A DNA stretch of 64,000 nucleotides from Actinoplanes subtropicus (lineage in GTDB: Bacteria; Actinomycetota; Actinomycetes; Mycobacteriales; Micromonosporaceae). The notes beneath the pieces were generated by a model. It saw nothing but the letters and a program-made list of their open reading frames with translations, made no database searches and was not told the DNA's origin. The stretch is taken from the NCBI RefSeq assembly GCF_000721705.1, contig NZ_JOJL01000006.1, positions 1 through 64,000 of the forward strand, given 5' to 3'. This document shows positions 50,541-59,996 of this stretch, one piece after another; the first letter of the stretch is position 1; each line of letters begins with the position of its first letter. Position numbers and translations under genes: made by a program.

Positions 50541-51877
50541 CCGCGGCTACCCTGGCGCGGCCTACGCCGCTCTCCCGTGGGCTGCGCTTCGAGCTGGTGA
50601 AGCTGGTCTCGCAGTGGCGGATCCGGCTGGTGGTGCTCGCCTGCTGGGTGGCGCCCGGCCTGTTCGTGGCGGCGGTCAGCCAGCAGAGCACGCTGCCGGT
50701 CGACACGCTGTTCGGCCGGTGGATGCACGCGACCGGCTGGGCCGGCCCGCTGGTCCTGCTGGGCTTCGCCGGCACCTGGGCGCTGCCGCTGCTCACCTCG
50801 CTGGTGGCCGGCGACGTGTTCGCCGCGGAGGACCGGCTCGGCACCTGGCGGCACCTGCTGGTGGCGGTCCGCTCGCCGCGGCGCATCTTCGTCGCCAAGT
50901 CCCTGGGTGCCCTGAGCGTGCTTGTGCTGATGGTGGCCGGGCTGGTCTTCTCCAGCTCGCTCGGCGGCGTGCTCGCGGTCGGCGACCGGCCACTGGTCGG
51001 ACTGGACGGGCACCAGCTCAGCGCCGGGGAGGCCGCCGCGCGGGTGTTGCTGGCCTGGGCCTGCGTGCTGGCGCCGACGCTGGCGCTGGCCGCGATCGGG
51101 CTGCTCGGCTCGGTCCTGCTCGGCAAGTCGCCGATGGGGCTGCTGCTGCCGGCCGTGGTCGCGCTGGCCCTGCAGCTCGCCCAGATGCTGCCGATCCCGG
51201 TCCCGGTGCGGCTGGCCCTGCCCGGGTACGCCTTCATCTCCTGGAACGGGCTGTTCACCAGCCCGGCGCAGTGGGGGCCGCTGCTGATCGGGATCGCGGT
51301 GAGCCTGCTGTGGGCGATCGTGGCGACCGCCCTCGCGTACGTCCTGTTCCTGCGGCGCGATTTCACCAGCCTGGCCACCGACGGCACCGGGAGGCGGGCG
51401 CTGTTTCTCGGCGTACTCCCGCTGGTTGTTCTTCTGGTTCTGTCGGTTGTGGTGATCCGGACGGCGACCGGCGTCAGCGGCTCGGGCATCGGGCAGGAGA
51501 AGGTGCAGCGCTCGGTCGCCACCGCGTTCGCCCACCTCTACCGCCTGCAGACCGGCCAGCTGAACCGGCCGGACGTCACCGAGGCGCAACTGGCCACCAC
51601 CGCCGACTGCAACAAGGGCGGCGGCCGGCGCGACCCCGAGGGCGCGGGGAACGACTGGCGCTGCGTCGTCACCTGGCACCTCCCCGGCACCACGGCCACC
51701 GGGCAGGCCATCTACCAGCTCGATCTGACCCCGGACGGGCGGTTCATGGCCGACGGCGACGGGCCGAAAGAGGTCAACGGCTACTTCCTCGTGCACACCC
51801 CGACCGGGGATGCGCCGAATCCGCTCTGGCAGTTCGACGGCACTGTCGACCTGCTTTCCACCACGCCGAAGGGATAG
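50537..51877 (+). CDS. ABC transporter permease
   Basis: A 446-residue ABC-2-type membrane protein. Six to seven hydrophobic helices are visible, starting RIRLVVLACWVAPGLFVAAV and including LLTSLVAGDVFAAEDRLGTW. The last ~120 residues after IRTATGVSGSGIGQEKVQRS form an extracytoplasmic or C-terminal domain with two cysteines (TADCNKGGG, DWRCVVTW), unusual for simple ABC-2 permeases. Its GTG start overlaps the ATPase stop by four bases. The extra domain ending NPLWQFDGTVDLL may interact with the downstream phosphoesterase or with exported cargo. Confidence 0.85.
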   Translation: MTAATLARPTPLSRGLRFELVKLVSQWRIRLVVLACWVAPGLFVAAVSQQSTLPVDTLFGRWMHATGWAGPLVLLGFAGTWALPLLTSLVAGDVFAAEDRLGTWRHLLVAVRSPRRIFVAKSLGALSVLVLMVAGLVFSSSLGGVLAVGDRPLVGLDGHQLSAGEAAARVLLAWACVLAPTLALAAIGLLGSVLLGKSPMGLLLPAVVALALQLAQMLPIPVPVRLALPGYAFISWNGLFTSPAQWGPLLIGIAVSLLWAIVATALAYVLFLRRDFTSLATDGTGRRALFLGVLPLVVLLVLSVVVIRTATGVSGSGIGQEKVQRSVATAFAHLYRLQTGQLNRPDVTEAQLATTADCNKGGGRRDPEGAGNDWRCVVTWHLPGTTATGQAIYQLDLTPDGRFMADGDGPKEVNGYFLVHTPTGDAPNPLWQFDGTVDLLSTTPKG

Positions 51878-51881
51878 GACG

Positions 51882-54608
51882 ATGCAGGTAACTCGCCGCC
51901 GGCGAGCACCCCGACATGTCGTAAAGAGGCGACTTTTCCTGGCGACGGCCGGCACCACGACCGTGGTGGTGGCGACCGGCGCGGGGGTCGCGTACGGAAG
52001 CACCTGGCAGTTCGGCACCGACCACGTCGGCGAGGTCACCGGGAAGGGTCAGGTCGTCTCCGCCGACCAGTACATCGACCCGGTGGGCGGGCGTCTCGTC
52101 ATCAACAACGGCAAGATCATGTCGTCGAGCGTGAGCCCGGACGGCAGCCACCTGGCCGCCACCATCACCGACGGTGGCGAGGCACTGGCCATCGTGGACC
52201 TGAAGTCGTGGAAGGTCCAGCAGCTGGTCGGCAACAACGCCGCGGCCGATCTGAAGATCAGCGGCAACGACGTGGGCCAGGAAGGCCCGACCTACTCCCC
52301 CGACGGCAAGCAGCTGTGGCTCGGCCAGGCCAACGGCTACCGCAAGTTCGACGTGAACGCGGACGGCTCGCTCGCCAACCCCACGTTCATCACCATCCCG
52401 GCCGACGGCCCCAAGCAGGCACTGGCCGGCCAGGCCGTGTTCTCGGCCGACGGCGCCACCGTCTACTCCGCGGTGAACGGCCAGAACAAGGTGGTCGCGA
52501 TCGACGCGGCGACCGGCACGGTCAAGCAGACCTGGCAGACCGGCAACGCGCCGCGGGACATGGTGCAGGTCGGCGGCAAGCTGTACGTGAGCAACGAGGG
52601 CGGCCGCACCGCGCGGACCGGGGACACGACGATCAACTCGTACAACACCCCGGTGCCCGCCTCGCCGGTGACCGGCGCCGTCACCACCGGCACGGTCAGC
52701 GTCATCGACCTGGCCCAGCCGGACGCCGCGGTCGGCAGCATCGGCGTCGGGCTGCACCCGACCGCGGTGTACGCCAAGGGCCGCACGGTCTTCGTCACCA
52801 ACACGGCGACCAACAGCGTCTCGGTCATCGACACCCGCCGCGACAAGGTCGTGCAGACCATCGCCACCCAGCCGTGGCCGGAGGCGTCGGTCGGCTACGA
52901 GCCGAACGCCGTCACCCTGACCGACGACGGCCACCTGCTGGTCACGCTGGGCCGGGCCAACGCGGTCGCGGTCTACCGGTTCACCAGCGCGCTGGCGCCG
53001 GTCAGCTACCTCGGCCTGCTGCCCACCGACTACTTCCCGGCCGAGATCACCACGGTCGGCAAGCAGGTGCTGGTCTCCAACACCCGGGGCATCGACGCCC
53101 GCCGCCCGACCACGGCGGCCGGGCACAACACGCACGACACCACCTCCAGCCTGATCCGCTTCACGCTGCCCAGTGACCGGGTCATCCGGGCGCTGACGGC
53201 GAAGGTGTTCGCGGAGAACGGCTGGACGCCCGGGTCGGTGACCTACGGCGCCGGGTACGCGCGGCCGGTCCCGGTCCCGTCCCGGATCGGCGACCCGTCG
53301 ACGATCAAGCACGTGTTCCTGGTCGTCAAGGAGAACCGCACGTACGACCAGATGTTCGGCGACGAGACCCGCGCCGACGGCGACCCGGCGGTGAACGAGT
53401 TCGGCGCGAACGTGACGCCGAACCAGCACCTCATGGAGCAGGAGTTCGGGCTCTTCGACAACACGTACGACATCGGCACCAACTCGGCCGAGGGGCACAA
53501 CTGGCTGATGCAGGCCGACGACCCCGAGTACACCGAGTCCTCGGCCGGCGAGTACATCCGCAGCTACGACACCGAGGACGACGCGCTCGGCCACCAGAAG
53601 TCCGGCTTCATCTGGACCGGCGCGCAGGCCGCCGGCAAGTCGGTGCGGGACTTCGGCGAGTTCCACCAGTTCCTCACCAAGCCGGCCGGGGCGACCTGGC
53701 AGAACCTGTACTGCGACACGAAGAACATGGCCGCGACGGGCGCCGACACGGCGTACCCGCTGGTCTCCTCCTCGCCGATCCCGTCGCTGAACAACGTCTC
53801 GGTCCCCGGGTTCCCGAAGTTCGACACCTCGGTGCCGGACATCTACCGGTACGAGATCTGGAAGAAGGACTTCCTGAAGAACGGCCCGGCGAACCTGAAC
53901 ATGTTCTGGTTCTCCAGCGACCACACCGGCGGCCCGCCGAACGCCGCCGCCCAGGTCGCCGACAACGACCTCGCGGTCGGCAAGCTGGTCGACACCATCT
54001 CGCACAGCAAGTACTGGAAGGACTCCGCGATCTTCGTGGTCGAGGACGACTCCCAGGCGGGTCTCGACCACGTCGACGGCCACCGGGCGCCGATCCAGAT
54101 CATCAGCCCGTACGCGAAGCGGGGGGTGGTGGACAGCCACTTCTACTCGCAGATCACGATGATCCGGACCATCGAGCAGATCCTCGGGATCCAGCCGATG
54201 AACCAGAAGGACAGCGCCGCCACCCCGATGGCCGCGGCGTTCACCTCGAAGCCCAACTACACGCCGTTCACCTCGGTGCCCAACCGCACCTCGCTCACCC
54301 TCGGCCTGTCCACCCTGCCGTCCTGCGGCGCGGACGTCCCGGCGGCCCAGGACCCGAACGCGGCGGCCGCTCCGACGGCCACCGTGCCGGCGAACGAGGC
54401 ATCGGTGGCGGCGCAGTGGAGCACCTGGAAGGCGCAGCAGAAGCTGTCCGGGCAGGGCGCCCGCGCCGACTTCGCCAACCCGGCGCAGATGAACCACTTC
54501 ACCTGGTACCAGAGCCACGACTGGAAGAAGCCGTACCCCGGTGAGAGCCAGATCGTGACTCCGGACAAGGTGCCGGGCGGCTTCATCCCGCCGGCCGAGT
54601 CCGACTGA
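51882..54608 (+). CDS. Secreted bifunctional YncE-like beta-propeller / phosphoesterase
   Basis: A 908-residue exported protein. The N-terminus RRRRAPRHVVKRRLFLATAG is an Arg-rich signal/anchor. Residues ~60-450 form a YncE-like beta-propeller with repeats such as SVSPDGSHLAATITDGGEAL, GTVSVIDLAQPDAAVGSIGV and NSVSVIDTRRDKVVQTIAT. Residues ~490-800 form a phosphoesterase/alkaline phosphatase-like domain: HVFLVVKENRTYDQMFGD, GTNSAEGHNWLMQADDPEY, ISHSKYWKDSAIFVVEDDSQ and DGHRAPIQIISPYAKRG. It probably hydrolyses phosphodiesters, phosphomonoesters or phospholipids outside the cell. It begins four bases after the permease stop, so the three genes are an operon, and a 12-bp hairpin ends it. Confidence 0.87.
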   Translation: MQVTRRRRAPRHVVKRRLFLATAGTTTVVVATGAGVAYGSTWQFGTDHVGEVTGKGQVVSADQYIDPVGGRLVINNGKIMSSSVSPDGSHLAATITDGGEALAIVDLKSWKVQQLVGNNAAADLKISGNDVGQEGPTYSPDGKQLWLGQANGYRKFDVNADGSLANPTFITIPADGPKQALAGQAVFSADGATVYSAVNGQNKVVAIDAATGTVKQTWQTGNAPRDMVQVGGKLYVSNEGGRTARTGDTTINSYNTPVPASPVTGAVTTGTVSVIDLAQPDAAVGSIGVGLHPTAVYAKGRTVFVTNTATNSVSVIDTRRDKVVQTIATQPWPEASVGYEPNAVTLTDDGHLLVTLGRANAVAVYRFTSALAPVSYLGLLPTDYFPAEITTVGKQVLVSNTRGIDARRPTTAAGHNTHDTTSSLIRFTLPSDRVIRALTAKVFAENGWTPGSVTYGAGYARPVPVPSRIGDPSTIKHVFLVVKENRTYDQMFGDETRADGDPAVNEFGANVTPNQHLMEQEFGLFDNTYDIGTNSAEGHNWLMQADDPEYTESSAGEYIRSYDTEDDALGHQKSGFIWTGAQAAGKSVRDFGEFHQFLTKPAGATWQNLYCDTKNMAATGADTAYPLVSSSPIPSLNNVSVPGFPKFDTSVPDIYRYEIWKKDFLKNGPANLNMFWFSSDHTGGPPNAAAQVADNDLAVGKLVDTISHSKYWKDSAIFVVEDDSQAGLDHVDGHRAPIQIISPYAKRGVVDSHFYSQITMIRTIEQILGIQPMNQKDSAATPMAAAFTSKPNYTPFTSVPNRTSLTLGLSTLPSCGADVPAAQDPNAAAAPTATVPANEASVAAQWSTWKAQQKLSGQGARADFANPAQMNHFTWYQSHDWKKPYPGESQIVTPDKVPGGFIPPAESD

Positions 54609-54648
54609 CGGCCAAGTCCGACTGAGGTTGGGCCAGCAACGCAACGGA

Positions 54649-54686
54649 GACCGGCCGGCTACGCGACAGCGATCAGCCGGCCGGTC
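54649..54686 (+). terminator. Hairpin terminator of the ABC/phosphoesterase operon
   Basis: GACCGGCCGGCT (54649-54660) and AGCCGGCCGGTC (54675-54686) are perfect 12-bp arms with a 14-base loop, 40 bases after the phosphoesterase stop. No other gene lies between, so this most likely ends the three-gene transcript. Confidence 0.75.
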
Positions 54687-54707
54687 CTCGCGTTCGAAGG
54701 TAGCGGC

Positions 54708-55487
54708 ATGACGCCGACCTTTCCCCCACGCCACCCGGCCACCTGGTGGGCCGAGTTCGAGGAGTACGCCGAGAGCTTCGACCGCGCGTCGGTCACCGAG
54801 GCCCTCGCGGACGCCATCCTCCCCCGCATCCCGGCGATGCTGCTGCGCCGCGAGGCCGAGATCGCCGTCGAGACGGTCCTGCGCCACCTGAACCGGCCGG
54901 ACAGCCCCGGGCTCGCCGAGCGGGCCGAGGACGCGGCCGCCCGGCTGATCGCCACCGTCAACCGGATCGCCGAGCGGTCCACCACCGAGGCCCGGACCGC
55001 CGAGGCGTACGCCGTCGGCCGGCTGCTGCGGGGCGACTGGGCCGAGGCGGCGGCGCTGATCGAGCCGATGGCCGGGACGCTGGTGCTGATCCGGGCGGTG
55101 GTCGCGGCGCTGCGGCTGGACACGTTCGAGTCGGACTTCGTCGTCCACCTGCTCAAGGCCGGCCAGTCGCCGGCCGCGTCGATCCGGGCCGGCCGGGCCG
55201 TCGGCCGGTACAGCTGGTGGCCGTCCTGGATGCTGTCGGTGGTCACCGAGCGGGCGCTCGCCGGCACCCTGGACGACGAGGTCATCGAGGCGCTGCGGAC
55301 CTGTGCGTACGCCGAACTCAGCCCCGCCCAGGCCCGGATGGCCCGGCGCCTGATCGCCGCCGATGCCCCGCTGGTCGAGGCGACCGCCTATCGCCTGGAG
55401 GCGCTCGGCGAGCACCCGGCCGCCCGCAAACTCCGCCGCGGCGACCTCGACACGGTGGCCTTCGCCGCCCGCCTGATCCCGGTCTGA
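54708..55487 (+). CDS. Uncharacterised helical protein
   Basis: A 259-residue soluble protein that is almost entirely alpha-helical and rich in Ala/Arg/Glu. Segments such as RAEDAAARLIATVNRIAERS and LRGDWAEAAALIEPMAGTLV suggest helix-hairpin repeats like those of TPR- or HEAT-like proteins. No motif, membrane segment or signal was recognised. It starts after the operon terminator and is followed after 47 bases by the Gfo/Idh/MocA gene. No function can be proposed. Confidence 0.6.
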   Translation: MTPTFPPRHPATWWAEFEEYAESFDRASVTEALADAILPRIPAMLLRREAEIAVETVLRHLNRPDSPGLAERAEDAAARLIATVNRIAERSTTEARTAEAYAVGRLLRGDWAEAAALIEPMAGTLVLIRAVVAALRLDTFESDFVVHLLKAGQSPAASIRAGRAVGRYSWWPSWMLSVVTERALAGTLDDEVIEALRTCAYAELSPAQARMARRLIAADAPLVEATAYRLEALGEHPAARKLRRGDLDTVAFAARLIPV

Positions 55488-55534
55488 GCGACCCGGCCGT
55501 TGACGGCCGCCCTCGATCGTCCGCCAATACTGGT

Positions 55535-56782
55535 ATGGAGCTTACGAAAGAACCCGTGACCATCGCGATCGTCGGGGCCGGCCTGCGCGGGCGCGAGTAC
55601 GCCCGGCTCGCCGAGAAGAGCGGGCGGGGCCGGGTGGTCGCGGTCGCCGAGCCGGATCCGGCTCGGCGGTCGGCTTTCCAGCGGGCGTACGGGATGGAAA
55701 GGTCCTCGGTCTTCGCAGACTGGGCCGATCTGGCGGCGGCACCGCGGATCGCCGACGTCGTGATCGTCGCCACCCAGGACCGGCAGCACGCCGACCCCGC
55801 CGTGCGGCTGGCCGGCCTCGGCTACCACCTGCTGCTGGAGAAGCCGATGGCGCCGACCGAGGCCGACGCCCGCCGGATCGTGGACGCGGTCGAGGCGGCC
55901 GGCGTGATCGGCGCCGTCTGCCACGTGCTGCGGTACACGAGCTACACCCGGGCGGTGAAGGCCCTGATCGACGAGGGCCGGCTCGGCGAGCTGATCAACG
56001 TGCAGCACCTGGAGCCGGTGGGCTGGTGGCACCAGGCGCACTCGTTCGTGCGCGGCAACTGGCGCAACAGCGCCGAGTCCGGCCCGATGCTGCTGACCAA
56101 GTCCTGCCACGACCTGGACTGGCTGGCGTACCTGCTCGGCGGCACCCCCACCGCGGTGGCCTCGTTCGGCGGGCTGGCCCACTTCCACCCGGGCAGCAAA
56201 CCGGCCGGTGCGGCGGCCCGCTGCCTCGACTGCGCGGTCGAGTCCACCTGCCCGTACTCGGCCAAGCGGCTCTACCTGAACTGCCTCGAGGACGACGATC
56301 TCGCCGCCTGGCCGCTGCCCGCGGTGACCCCCTTCCGGGATCGCGACGCGGTGCTGGCGGCGCTGCGCGAGGGGCCGTACGGCCGGTGCGTCTACGACTG
56401 CGACAACGACGTGGTGGACAACCAGGTCGTCGCCATGCAGTACGCCTCCGGCCTGACCGCGACGTTCACGATGACCGCCTTCACCCCGATGCAGCGCCGC
56501 CAGACGAGACTGTTCGGCAGCCACGGCAGCGTCGAGGGCGACGGCCGTCTCCTGCGGGTGACCGATTTCCGCACCGGCGCCACCGAGACCATCGACACCG
56601 GCAGCCCCGACGAGTCGGGTCACGACGGCGGCGACGCCGGTCTGGTCGACGCGCTGCTGGCCGCCGTCGCCGACGGCGACCCAGCCCGGCTCAGCTCGAC
56701 CATGGCGGCCAGCCTGGCCTCGCACCGCGTGGTCTGGGCGGCCGAGCGGGCCCGGCTGACCGGGACGGTGGTCACCCTGTGA
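55535..56782 (+). CDS. Gfo/Idh/MocA family oxidoreductase
   Basis: A 415-residue NAD(P)-dependent dehydrogenase. The Rossmann fold begins TIAIVGAGLRGREYARLAEK; the catalytic-site motif EKPMAPTEADAR (EKP) and the VCHVLRYTSYTRAVKALIDE region follow. The C-terminal domain carries a Cys-rich insertion (CLDCAVESTCPYSAKRLY, then CVYDCDND) seen in a bacterial subfamily of unclear substrate. It would oxidise a sugar or inositol derivative. The ATG at 55535 has no clear Shine-Dalgarno site; GTG at 55557 is an alternative. It is not obviously linked to the helical protein upstream. Confidence 0.88.
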   Translation: MELTKEPVTIAIVGAGLRGREYARLAEKSGRGRVVAVAEPDPARRSAFQRAYGMERSSVFADWADLAAAPRIADVVIVATQDRQHADPAVRLAGLGYHLLLEKPMAPTEADARRIVDAVEAAGVIGAVCHVLRYTSYTRAVKALIDEGRLGELINVQHLEPVGWWHQAHSFVRGNWRNSAESGPMLLTKSCHDLDWLAYLLGGTPTAVASFGGLAHFHPGSKPAGAAARCLDCAVESTCPYSAKRLYLNCLEDDDLAAWPLPAVTPFRDRDAVLAALREGPYGRCVYDCDNDVVDNQVVAMQYASGLTATFTMTAFTPMQRRQTRLFGSHGSVEGDGRLLRVTDFRTGATETIDTGSPDESGHDGGDAGLVDALLAAVADGDPARLSSTMAASLASHRVVWAAERARLTGTVVTL

Positions 56783-56797
56783 CGGGCTCCGGCGAGA

Positions 56798-56833
56798 TCA
56801 GACCCGGAATCAGACCCGGAATCAGACCCGGAA
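56798..56833 (-). repeat. Three tandem copies of a 12-bp Phe-Arg-Val-stop unit
   Basis: TCAGACCCGGAA is repeated three times without spacers (56798-56809, 56810-56821, 56822-56833). On the minus strand each unit reads TTC CGG GTC TGA, i.e. FRV-stop. The chemoreceptor ends with the first unit it meets (stop at 56822-56824), and two further copies of its last codons and stop follow. This is a small slippage-type repeat at the gene end. Confidence 0.85.
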
Positions 56834-58423
56834 CTGGCGGACCAGGGTCTGCAGCTCGTCGGCGGTACGGGTGACCTCCTCGGTGGCGCTCTGCGAGGTG
56901 CCGATGCCGGCGCCGGTGGCCGACGCCGCCTCGGCCAGCCCGGTCATGTTGGCCGCGATGGCGGCGGCGCCCTCGGCGGCCTCGGCGATGCTGCGGCTGA
57001 TCTCGCTGGCCGACGCCGTCTGCTGCTCCACCGCGGCGGCGATGGTCTGCTGGTAGTGCGAGATCTCGTCGACGATCTCGGCGATCTGGCTGATCGCGTG
57101 CACGGCGTTGCCGGTGTCGGCCTGGATCGCCTGCACCCGGCGGGTGATGTCCTCGGTCGCGCGGGCCGTCTCCTGGGCCAGGTCCTTCACCTCGCCGGCC
57201 ACCACGGCGAAGCCCTTGCCGGCCTCCCCGGCGCGCGCCGCCTCGATGGTGGCGTTCAGGGCGAGCAGGTTGGTCTGCTCGGCGATCGAGGTGATCGCCT
57301 TGACCACGTCGCTGATCTCGGCCGAGGAGGTGCCCAGCCGGGAGACGGTGTCGTTGGTGGCCTGCGCCGCCGCGACCGCGTCGGCGGCGACCGTGGCGGC
57401 CCGCGACGAGCTGGAGGCGATCTCGGCGATCGAGGAGCGCATCTGCTCGGTGCCGGCGGCCACCGTCTGCACGTTGGCCGAGACCTCGGCCGAGGTCGAG
57501 GAGACCAGCGCGGTCTGCGCACTGCTGTCGTCGGCCCGGGCGGAGATCTCGGCGTTGACCGTGGCGGTCCGGGCCGCGGCCTCGACCAGCACGGCGGTGT
57601 TGGCGGCGACCCCCTCGATCACCGTACGGGTGCGCCGGTTGGCCTCGTCGAGGGCGCGGGACATCTGCCCGACCTCGTCGGCGTGGGTGAGCCCGACGCT
57701 GCCGGTCAGATCGCCGTCGGCGACGTCCAGCAGCACCCGCGACACCCGGCGCAGCGATCCCACGATCATCCGGGTGACCACCAGGCCCAGCAGCACCGCG
57801 AGGAGGACCGCCGGGATGGCGACGGCGATGATCCTGGCCCGGCCGGCGCTGTACCGGTGCTGCGAGGCCTTCGCGTACGACGCGGCCCGGGCGGTCTCCT
57901 CCGCCTGCAGAGCGTCCAGCGCGTCGGCCGCGTCCGAGATCAGCGGCTGGGCCGTGTCGCTCTGCATCTTGCTGAACGCGGCGGTGTCGCCCCGCATCGC
58001 CGCCGGCAGCATCTGCGCGTCCCGGAACTGCAGGTAGGCCTGCCACTTGTCCTCGAACTTCGCCAGGTCCGCCGAACCGGCCAGGGTGCTGGTCGCCTTG
58101 TATGCGGTCATCGCGGTGGCCAGCTCGCCGTCGGTCTCGTGCAGACCGTCCAGCCGCTGCTGCCGCCCGGCCGGAGTCGACTGCAGGGCCACCCGGTGCA
58201 GGTCCAGGCGCGACTTCAGCTCGGAGTCGTGTACGTCGGCGAGGTGGCCGACCGGGATCATCGACTTCTCGTACAGCGACCGGGCGTTCGCGGCGAGACT
58301 GCTCATGTCCACCAGGGCGGTCACCGCCACGATGCCGATCGCCGCGCTCGCCAGCCCCACCGCCGTCATGATCTTCACGCCGACGGGCCGATCGGCCAGG
58401 ACGGCGGACACCTTCAGCCCCAA
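56822..58423 (-). CDS. Methyl-accepting chemotaxis protein
   Basis: A 533-residue transmembrane receptor. TM1 lies around residues 17-37, an extracellular four-helix-bundle-type sensor follows (about 38-190), TM2 is near 193-212, then a HAMP domain ([20 protein letters not shown]) and the signalling tip [41 protein letters not shown]. The tip sequence is complete and should contact CheA/CheW. The TTG start at 58423 has a GGGGGAG site. No other chemotaxis genes are nearby. The final codons occur in three tandem copies. Confidence 0.92.
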   Translation of the reverse strand: MGLKVSAVLADRPVGVKIMTAVGLASAAIGIVAVTALVDMSSLAANARSLYEKSMIPVGHLADVHDSELKSRLDLHRVALQSTPAGRQQRLDGLHETDGELATAMTAYKATSTLAGSADLAKFEDKWQAYLQFRDAQMLPAAMRGDTAAFSKMQSDTAQPLISDAADALDALQAEETARAASYAKASQHRYSAGRARIIAVAIPAVLLAVLLGLVVTRMIVGSLRRVSRVLLDVADGDLTGSVGLTHADEVGQMSRALDEANRRTRTVIEGVAANTAVLVEAAARTATVNAEISARADDSSAQTALVSSTSAEVSANVQTVAAGTEQMRSSIAEIASSSSRAATVAADAVAAAQATNDTVSRLGTSSAEISDVVKAITSIAEQTNLLALNATIEAARAGEAGKGFAVVAGEVKDLAQETARATEDITRRVQAIQADTGNAVHAISQIAEIVDEISHYQQTIAAAVEQQTASASEISRSIAEAAEGAAAIAANMTGLAEAASATGAGIGTSQSATEEVTRTADELQTLVRQFRV

Positions 58424-58495
58424 TGGTCACTCCCCCGACGGGTGCCGCAGCACGCTCTCCTCTCCTATCGGACGAACCGCGCACTCGATGAGCGG

Positions 58496-59035
58496 CTAAT
58501 TGTCCGGCGGGGCGGTGAGTTGTGGCCCGAGCCCGTCCAGCCAGCGGATCGTGGCCCGCGCGACGGTGATGCCGTACTCGAGGGTCGCGAGCCGGAACGG
58601 GTCCGCGCCCGCCGCGCGCAGCTGGTTCCGGGCTCGCTGGTAGCCGGCCAGCAGCTCGGCCTGCCGGCGCCGCTGCTCGGCCAGCATGGGCGCGAGCCGG
58701 TCGGCGCCGATGTGCCGGCCCAGCACGACGAACAGCAGCAGCGGCAGCCGCATGGTGGCGGCGTCCGGCCCGCCGGCGGCCCAGTCGGCGAACGCCCGCC
58801 GGCCGGCATCTGTGATCTCGTACGGCCGGGACTCGCGCCGCCCCACCGGTCCCGGCGCGACCAGCCCGAGTCCCGCCATGTGGGACAACTCCCGGTACAC
58901 CTGGCTGCGGGTCAGCGACCAGAACGGGCCGATCGTCCGCTCGGCCCGGGCGACCAGCTCCCAGCCGGTCAGCGGGCCGTCGTGCAGGAAGCCCAGCAGG
59001 GAGGCCGCGGTGGAGTTGATGCCCGCCTCGCTCAT
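58496..59035 (-). CDS. PadR family transcriptional regulator
   Basis: A 179-residue regulator. The winged helix reads ASLLGFLHDGPLTGWELVAR, FWSLTRSQVYRELSHMAGLG as recognition segment and RRESRPYEITDAGRRAFADW as the wing; a helical C-terminal dimerisation part follows. PadR proteins respond to phenolics or drugs. Its start is 16 bases after the mycothiol-enzyme gene, so the pair is co-transcribed, and a 30-bp dyad upstream of that gene is a plausible operator. Confidence 0.92.
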   Translation of the reverse strand: MSEAGINSTAASLLGFLHDGPLTGWELVARAERTIGPFWSLTRSQVYRELSHMAGLGLVAPGPVGRRESRPYEITDAGRRAFADWAAGGPDAATMRLPLLLFVVLGRHIGADRLAPMLAEQRRRQAELLAGYQRARNQLRAAGADPFRLATLEYGITVARATIRWLDGLGPQLTAPPDN

Positions 59036-59051
59036 CGCGCCGGCCGGCCGG

Positions 59052-59903
59052 TCACGGGTTCAGGAACAGGCCGCGGAACCGAGGCCCGAGCCAGGGCCGG
59101 CGACCGTACGAGAGGATCTGACCGGTGGCGATCGCGCGCCACACCGGCATCCGGTTGAAGGCGACAAGCAGCGCGGCGCACGCGGACAGGGATATCACAC
59201 AGTCGACCGGGCGGTCGGCGGACGGGAGGGGCGTGCTGCGCGCGACCCCCTCGGAAAGGTGCAGCACGAAGCCTCGGCCGCCGCGGACCCGGAGCTCGAA
59301 GGTGGCGGTGAGCCCGCGGGCGGCCCGCTGGTCGACCAGCAGCGGCAGCATCTCGGACATCACCGTCGGCGCGGCGCAGACGGCCGCGGCCGCCGGCATC
59401 CGGGGGTCGCCGCCCAGGGCCAGCGCCAGGTCGCGGCCGTGCACGAGGGTCTCGCTCACGCCGATCGCGCCGAGCGTCGCGACGTAGCGCGTGACGCCGG
59501 CGCCGTACCAGGGCGCGGGCCGGGCCACCTCCAGATCCGGGCTGGCCGCCAGCGCGCCGGCCAGCCCGGACGCGCCCTCCGCGAGCGCGTCGGCCGCCTC
59601 GGCGGGCCGCTCGAAGTGGACCACCTCGACCGCGCGCGCGTTCGTCGCGGCCACCACCTCGGGCAGGGTGTCGCCGGTGCCGATCACGCCCGCCAGCTCG
59701 GGCCCGAACGCCTCGCCGCGCACCGTGCCGGCGAAGGCCCGGTAGACCACGCACAGGTGCCCGGCGAGCTGGCCGGCGCTCCAGGCGAGCCCGGGCACGG
59801 GGGCATCGAGCCGCTCGGCGCGCCGCACCATCTCGGCGACCCGGCGGCTCTCCCGGCCCAGGGCCTCGACCAGCGCGTCCCGGTCCGGCGGCACAGTCAT
59901 CAT
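59052..59903 (-). CDS. Maleylpyruvate isomerase family mycothiol-dependent protein (DinB-like)
   Basis: A 283-residue protein. The N-terminus resembles the DinB-like mycothiol-dependent family: RRVAEMVRRAERLDAPVPGL, AWSAGQLAGHLCVVYRAFAG and SETLVHGRDLALALGGDP with the metal-binding-type histidines. The C-terminal third (DCVISLSACAALLVAFNRMP) is SCP2-like. Such proteins use mycothiol, the actinobacterial thiol, for isomerisation or detoxification. Two adjacent ATG codons at 59903 and 59900 are possible starts. It heads an operon with the PadR regulator, suggesting a ligand-inducible detoxification cassette. Confidence 0.8.
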   Translation of the reverse strand: MMTVPPDRDALVEALGRESRRVAEMVRRAERLDAPVPGLAWSAGQLAGHLCVVYRAFAGTVRGEAFGPELAGVIGTGDTLPEVVAATNARAVEVVHFERPAEAADALAEGASGLAGALAASPDLEVARPAPWYGAGVTRYVATLGAIGVSETLVHGRDLALALGGDPRMPAAAAVCAAPTVMSEMLPLLVDQRAARGLTATFELRVRGGRGFVLHLSEGVARSTPLPSADRPVDCVISLSACAALLVAFNRMPVWRAIATGQILSYGRRPWLGPRFRGLFLNP

Positions 59904-59946
59904 GGCGGCCAGTCTGACGGTCACCGCCAGCCGCCGCAAGACCTGA

Positions 59947-59976
59947 CTAATAGGAAGGTCCGGACCGAACAATTAG
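59947..59976. promoter_or_regulatory. 30-bp dyad upstream of the mycothiol-enzyme/PadR operon
   Basis: CTAAT (59947-59951) and ATTAG (59972-59976) flank a central perfect palindrome GGTCCGGACC (59957-59966) with symmetric five-base spacers. It lies 44 bases before the mycothiol-enzyme start and just after the NYN gene stop. It is a good candidate operator for the PadR protein of this operon. Confidence 0.6.
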
Positions 59977-59996
59977 ACATGTCGGAACGGTTCCGG

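Noticed and set aside
51774..55415. A 1213-codon minus-strand open frame opposite the phosphoesterase gene
   Set aside because: Shadow frame with no motifs. The plus-strand protein has propeller repeats and phosphoesterase motifs and a terminator at its end.
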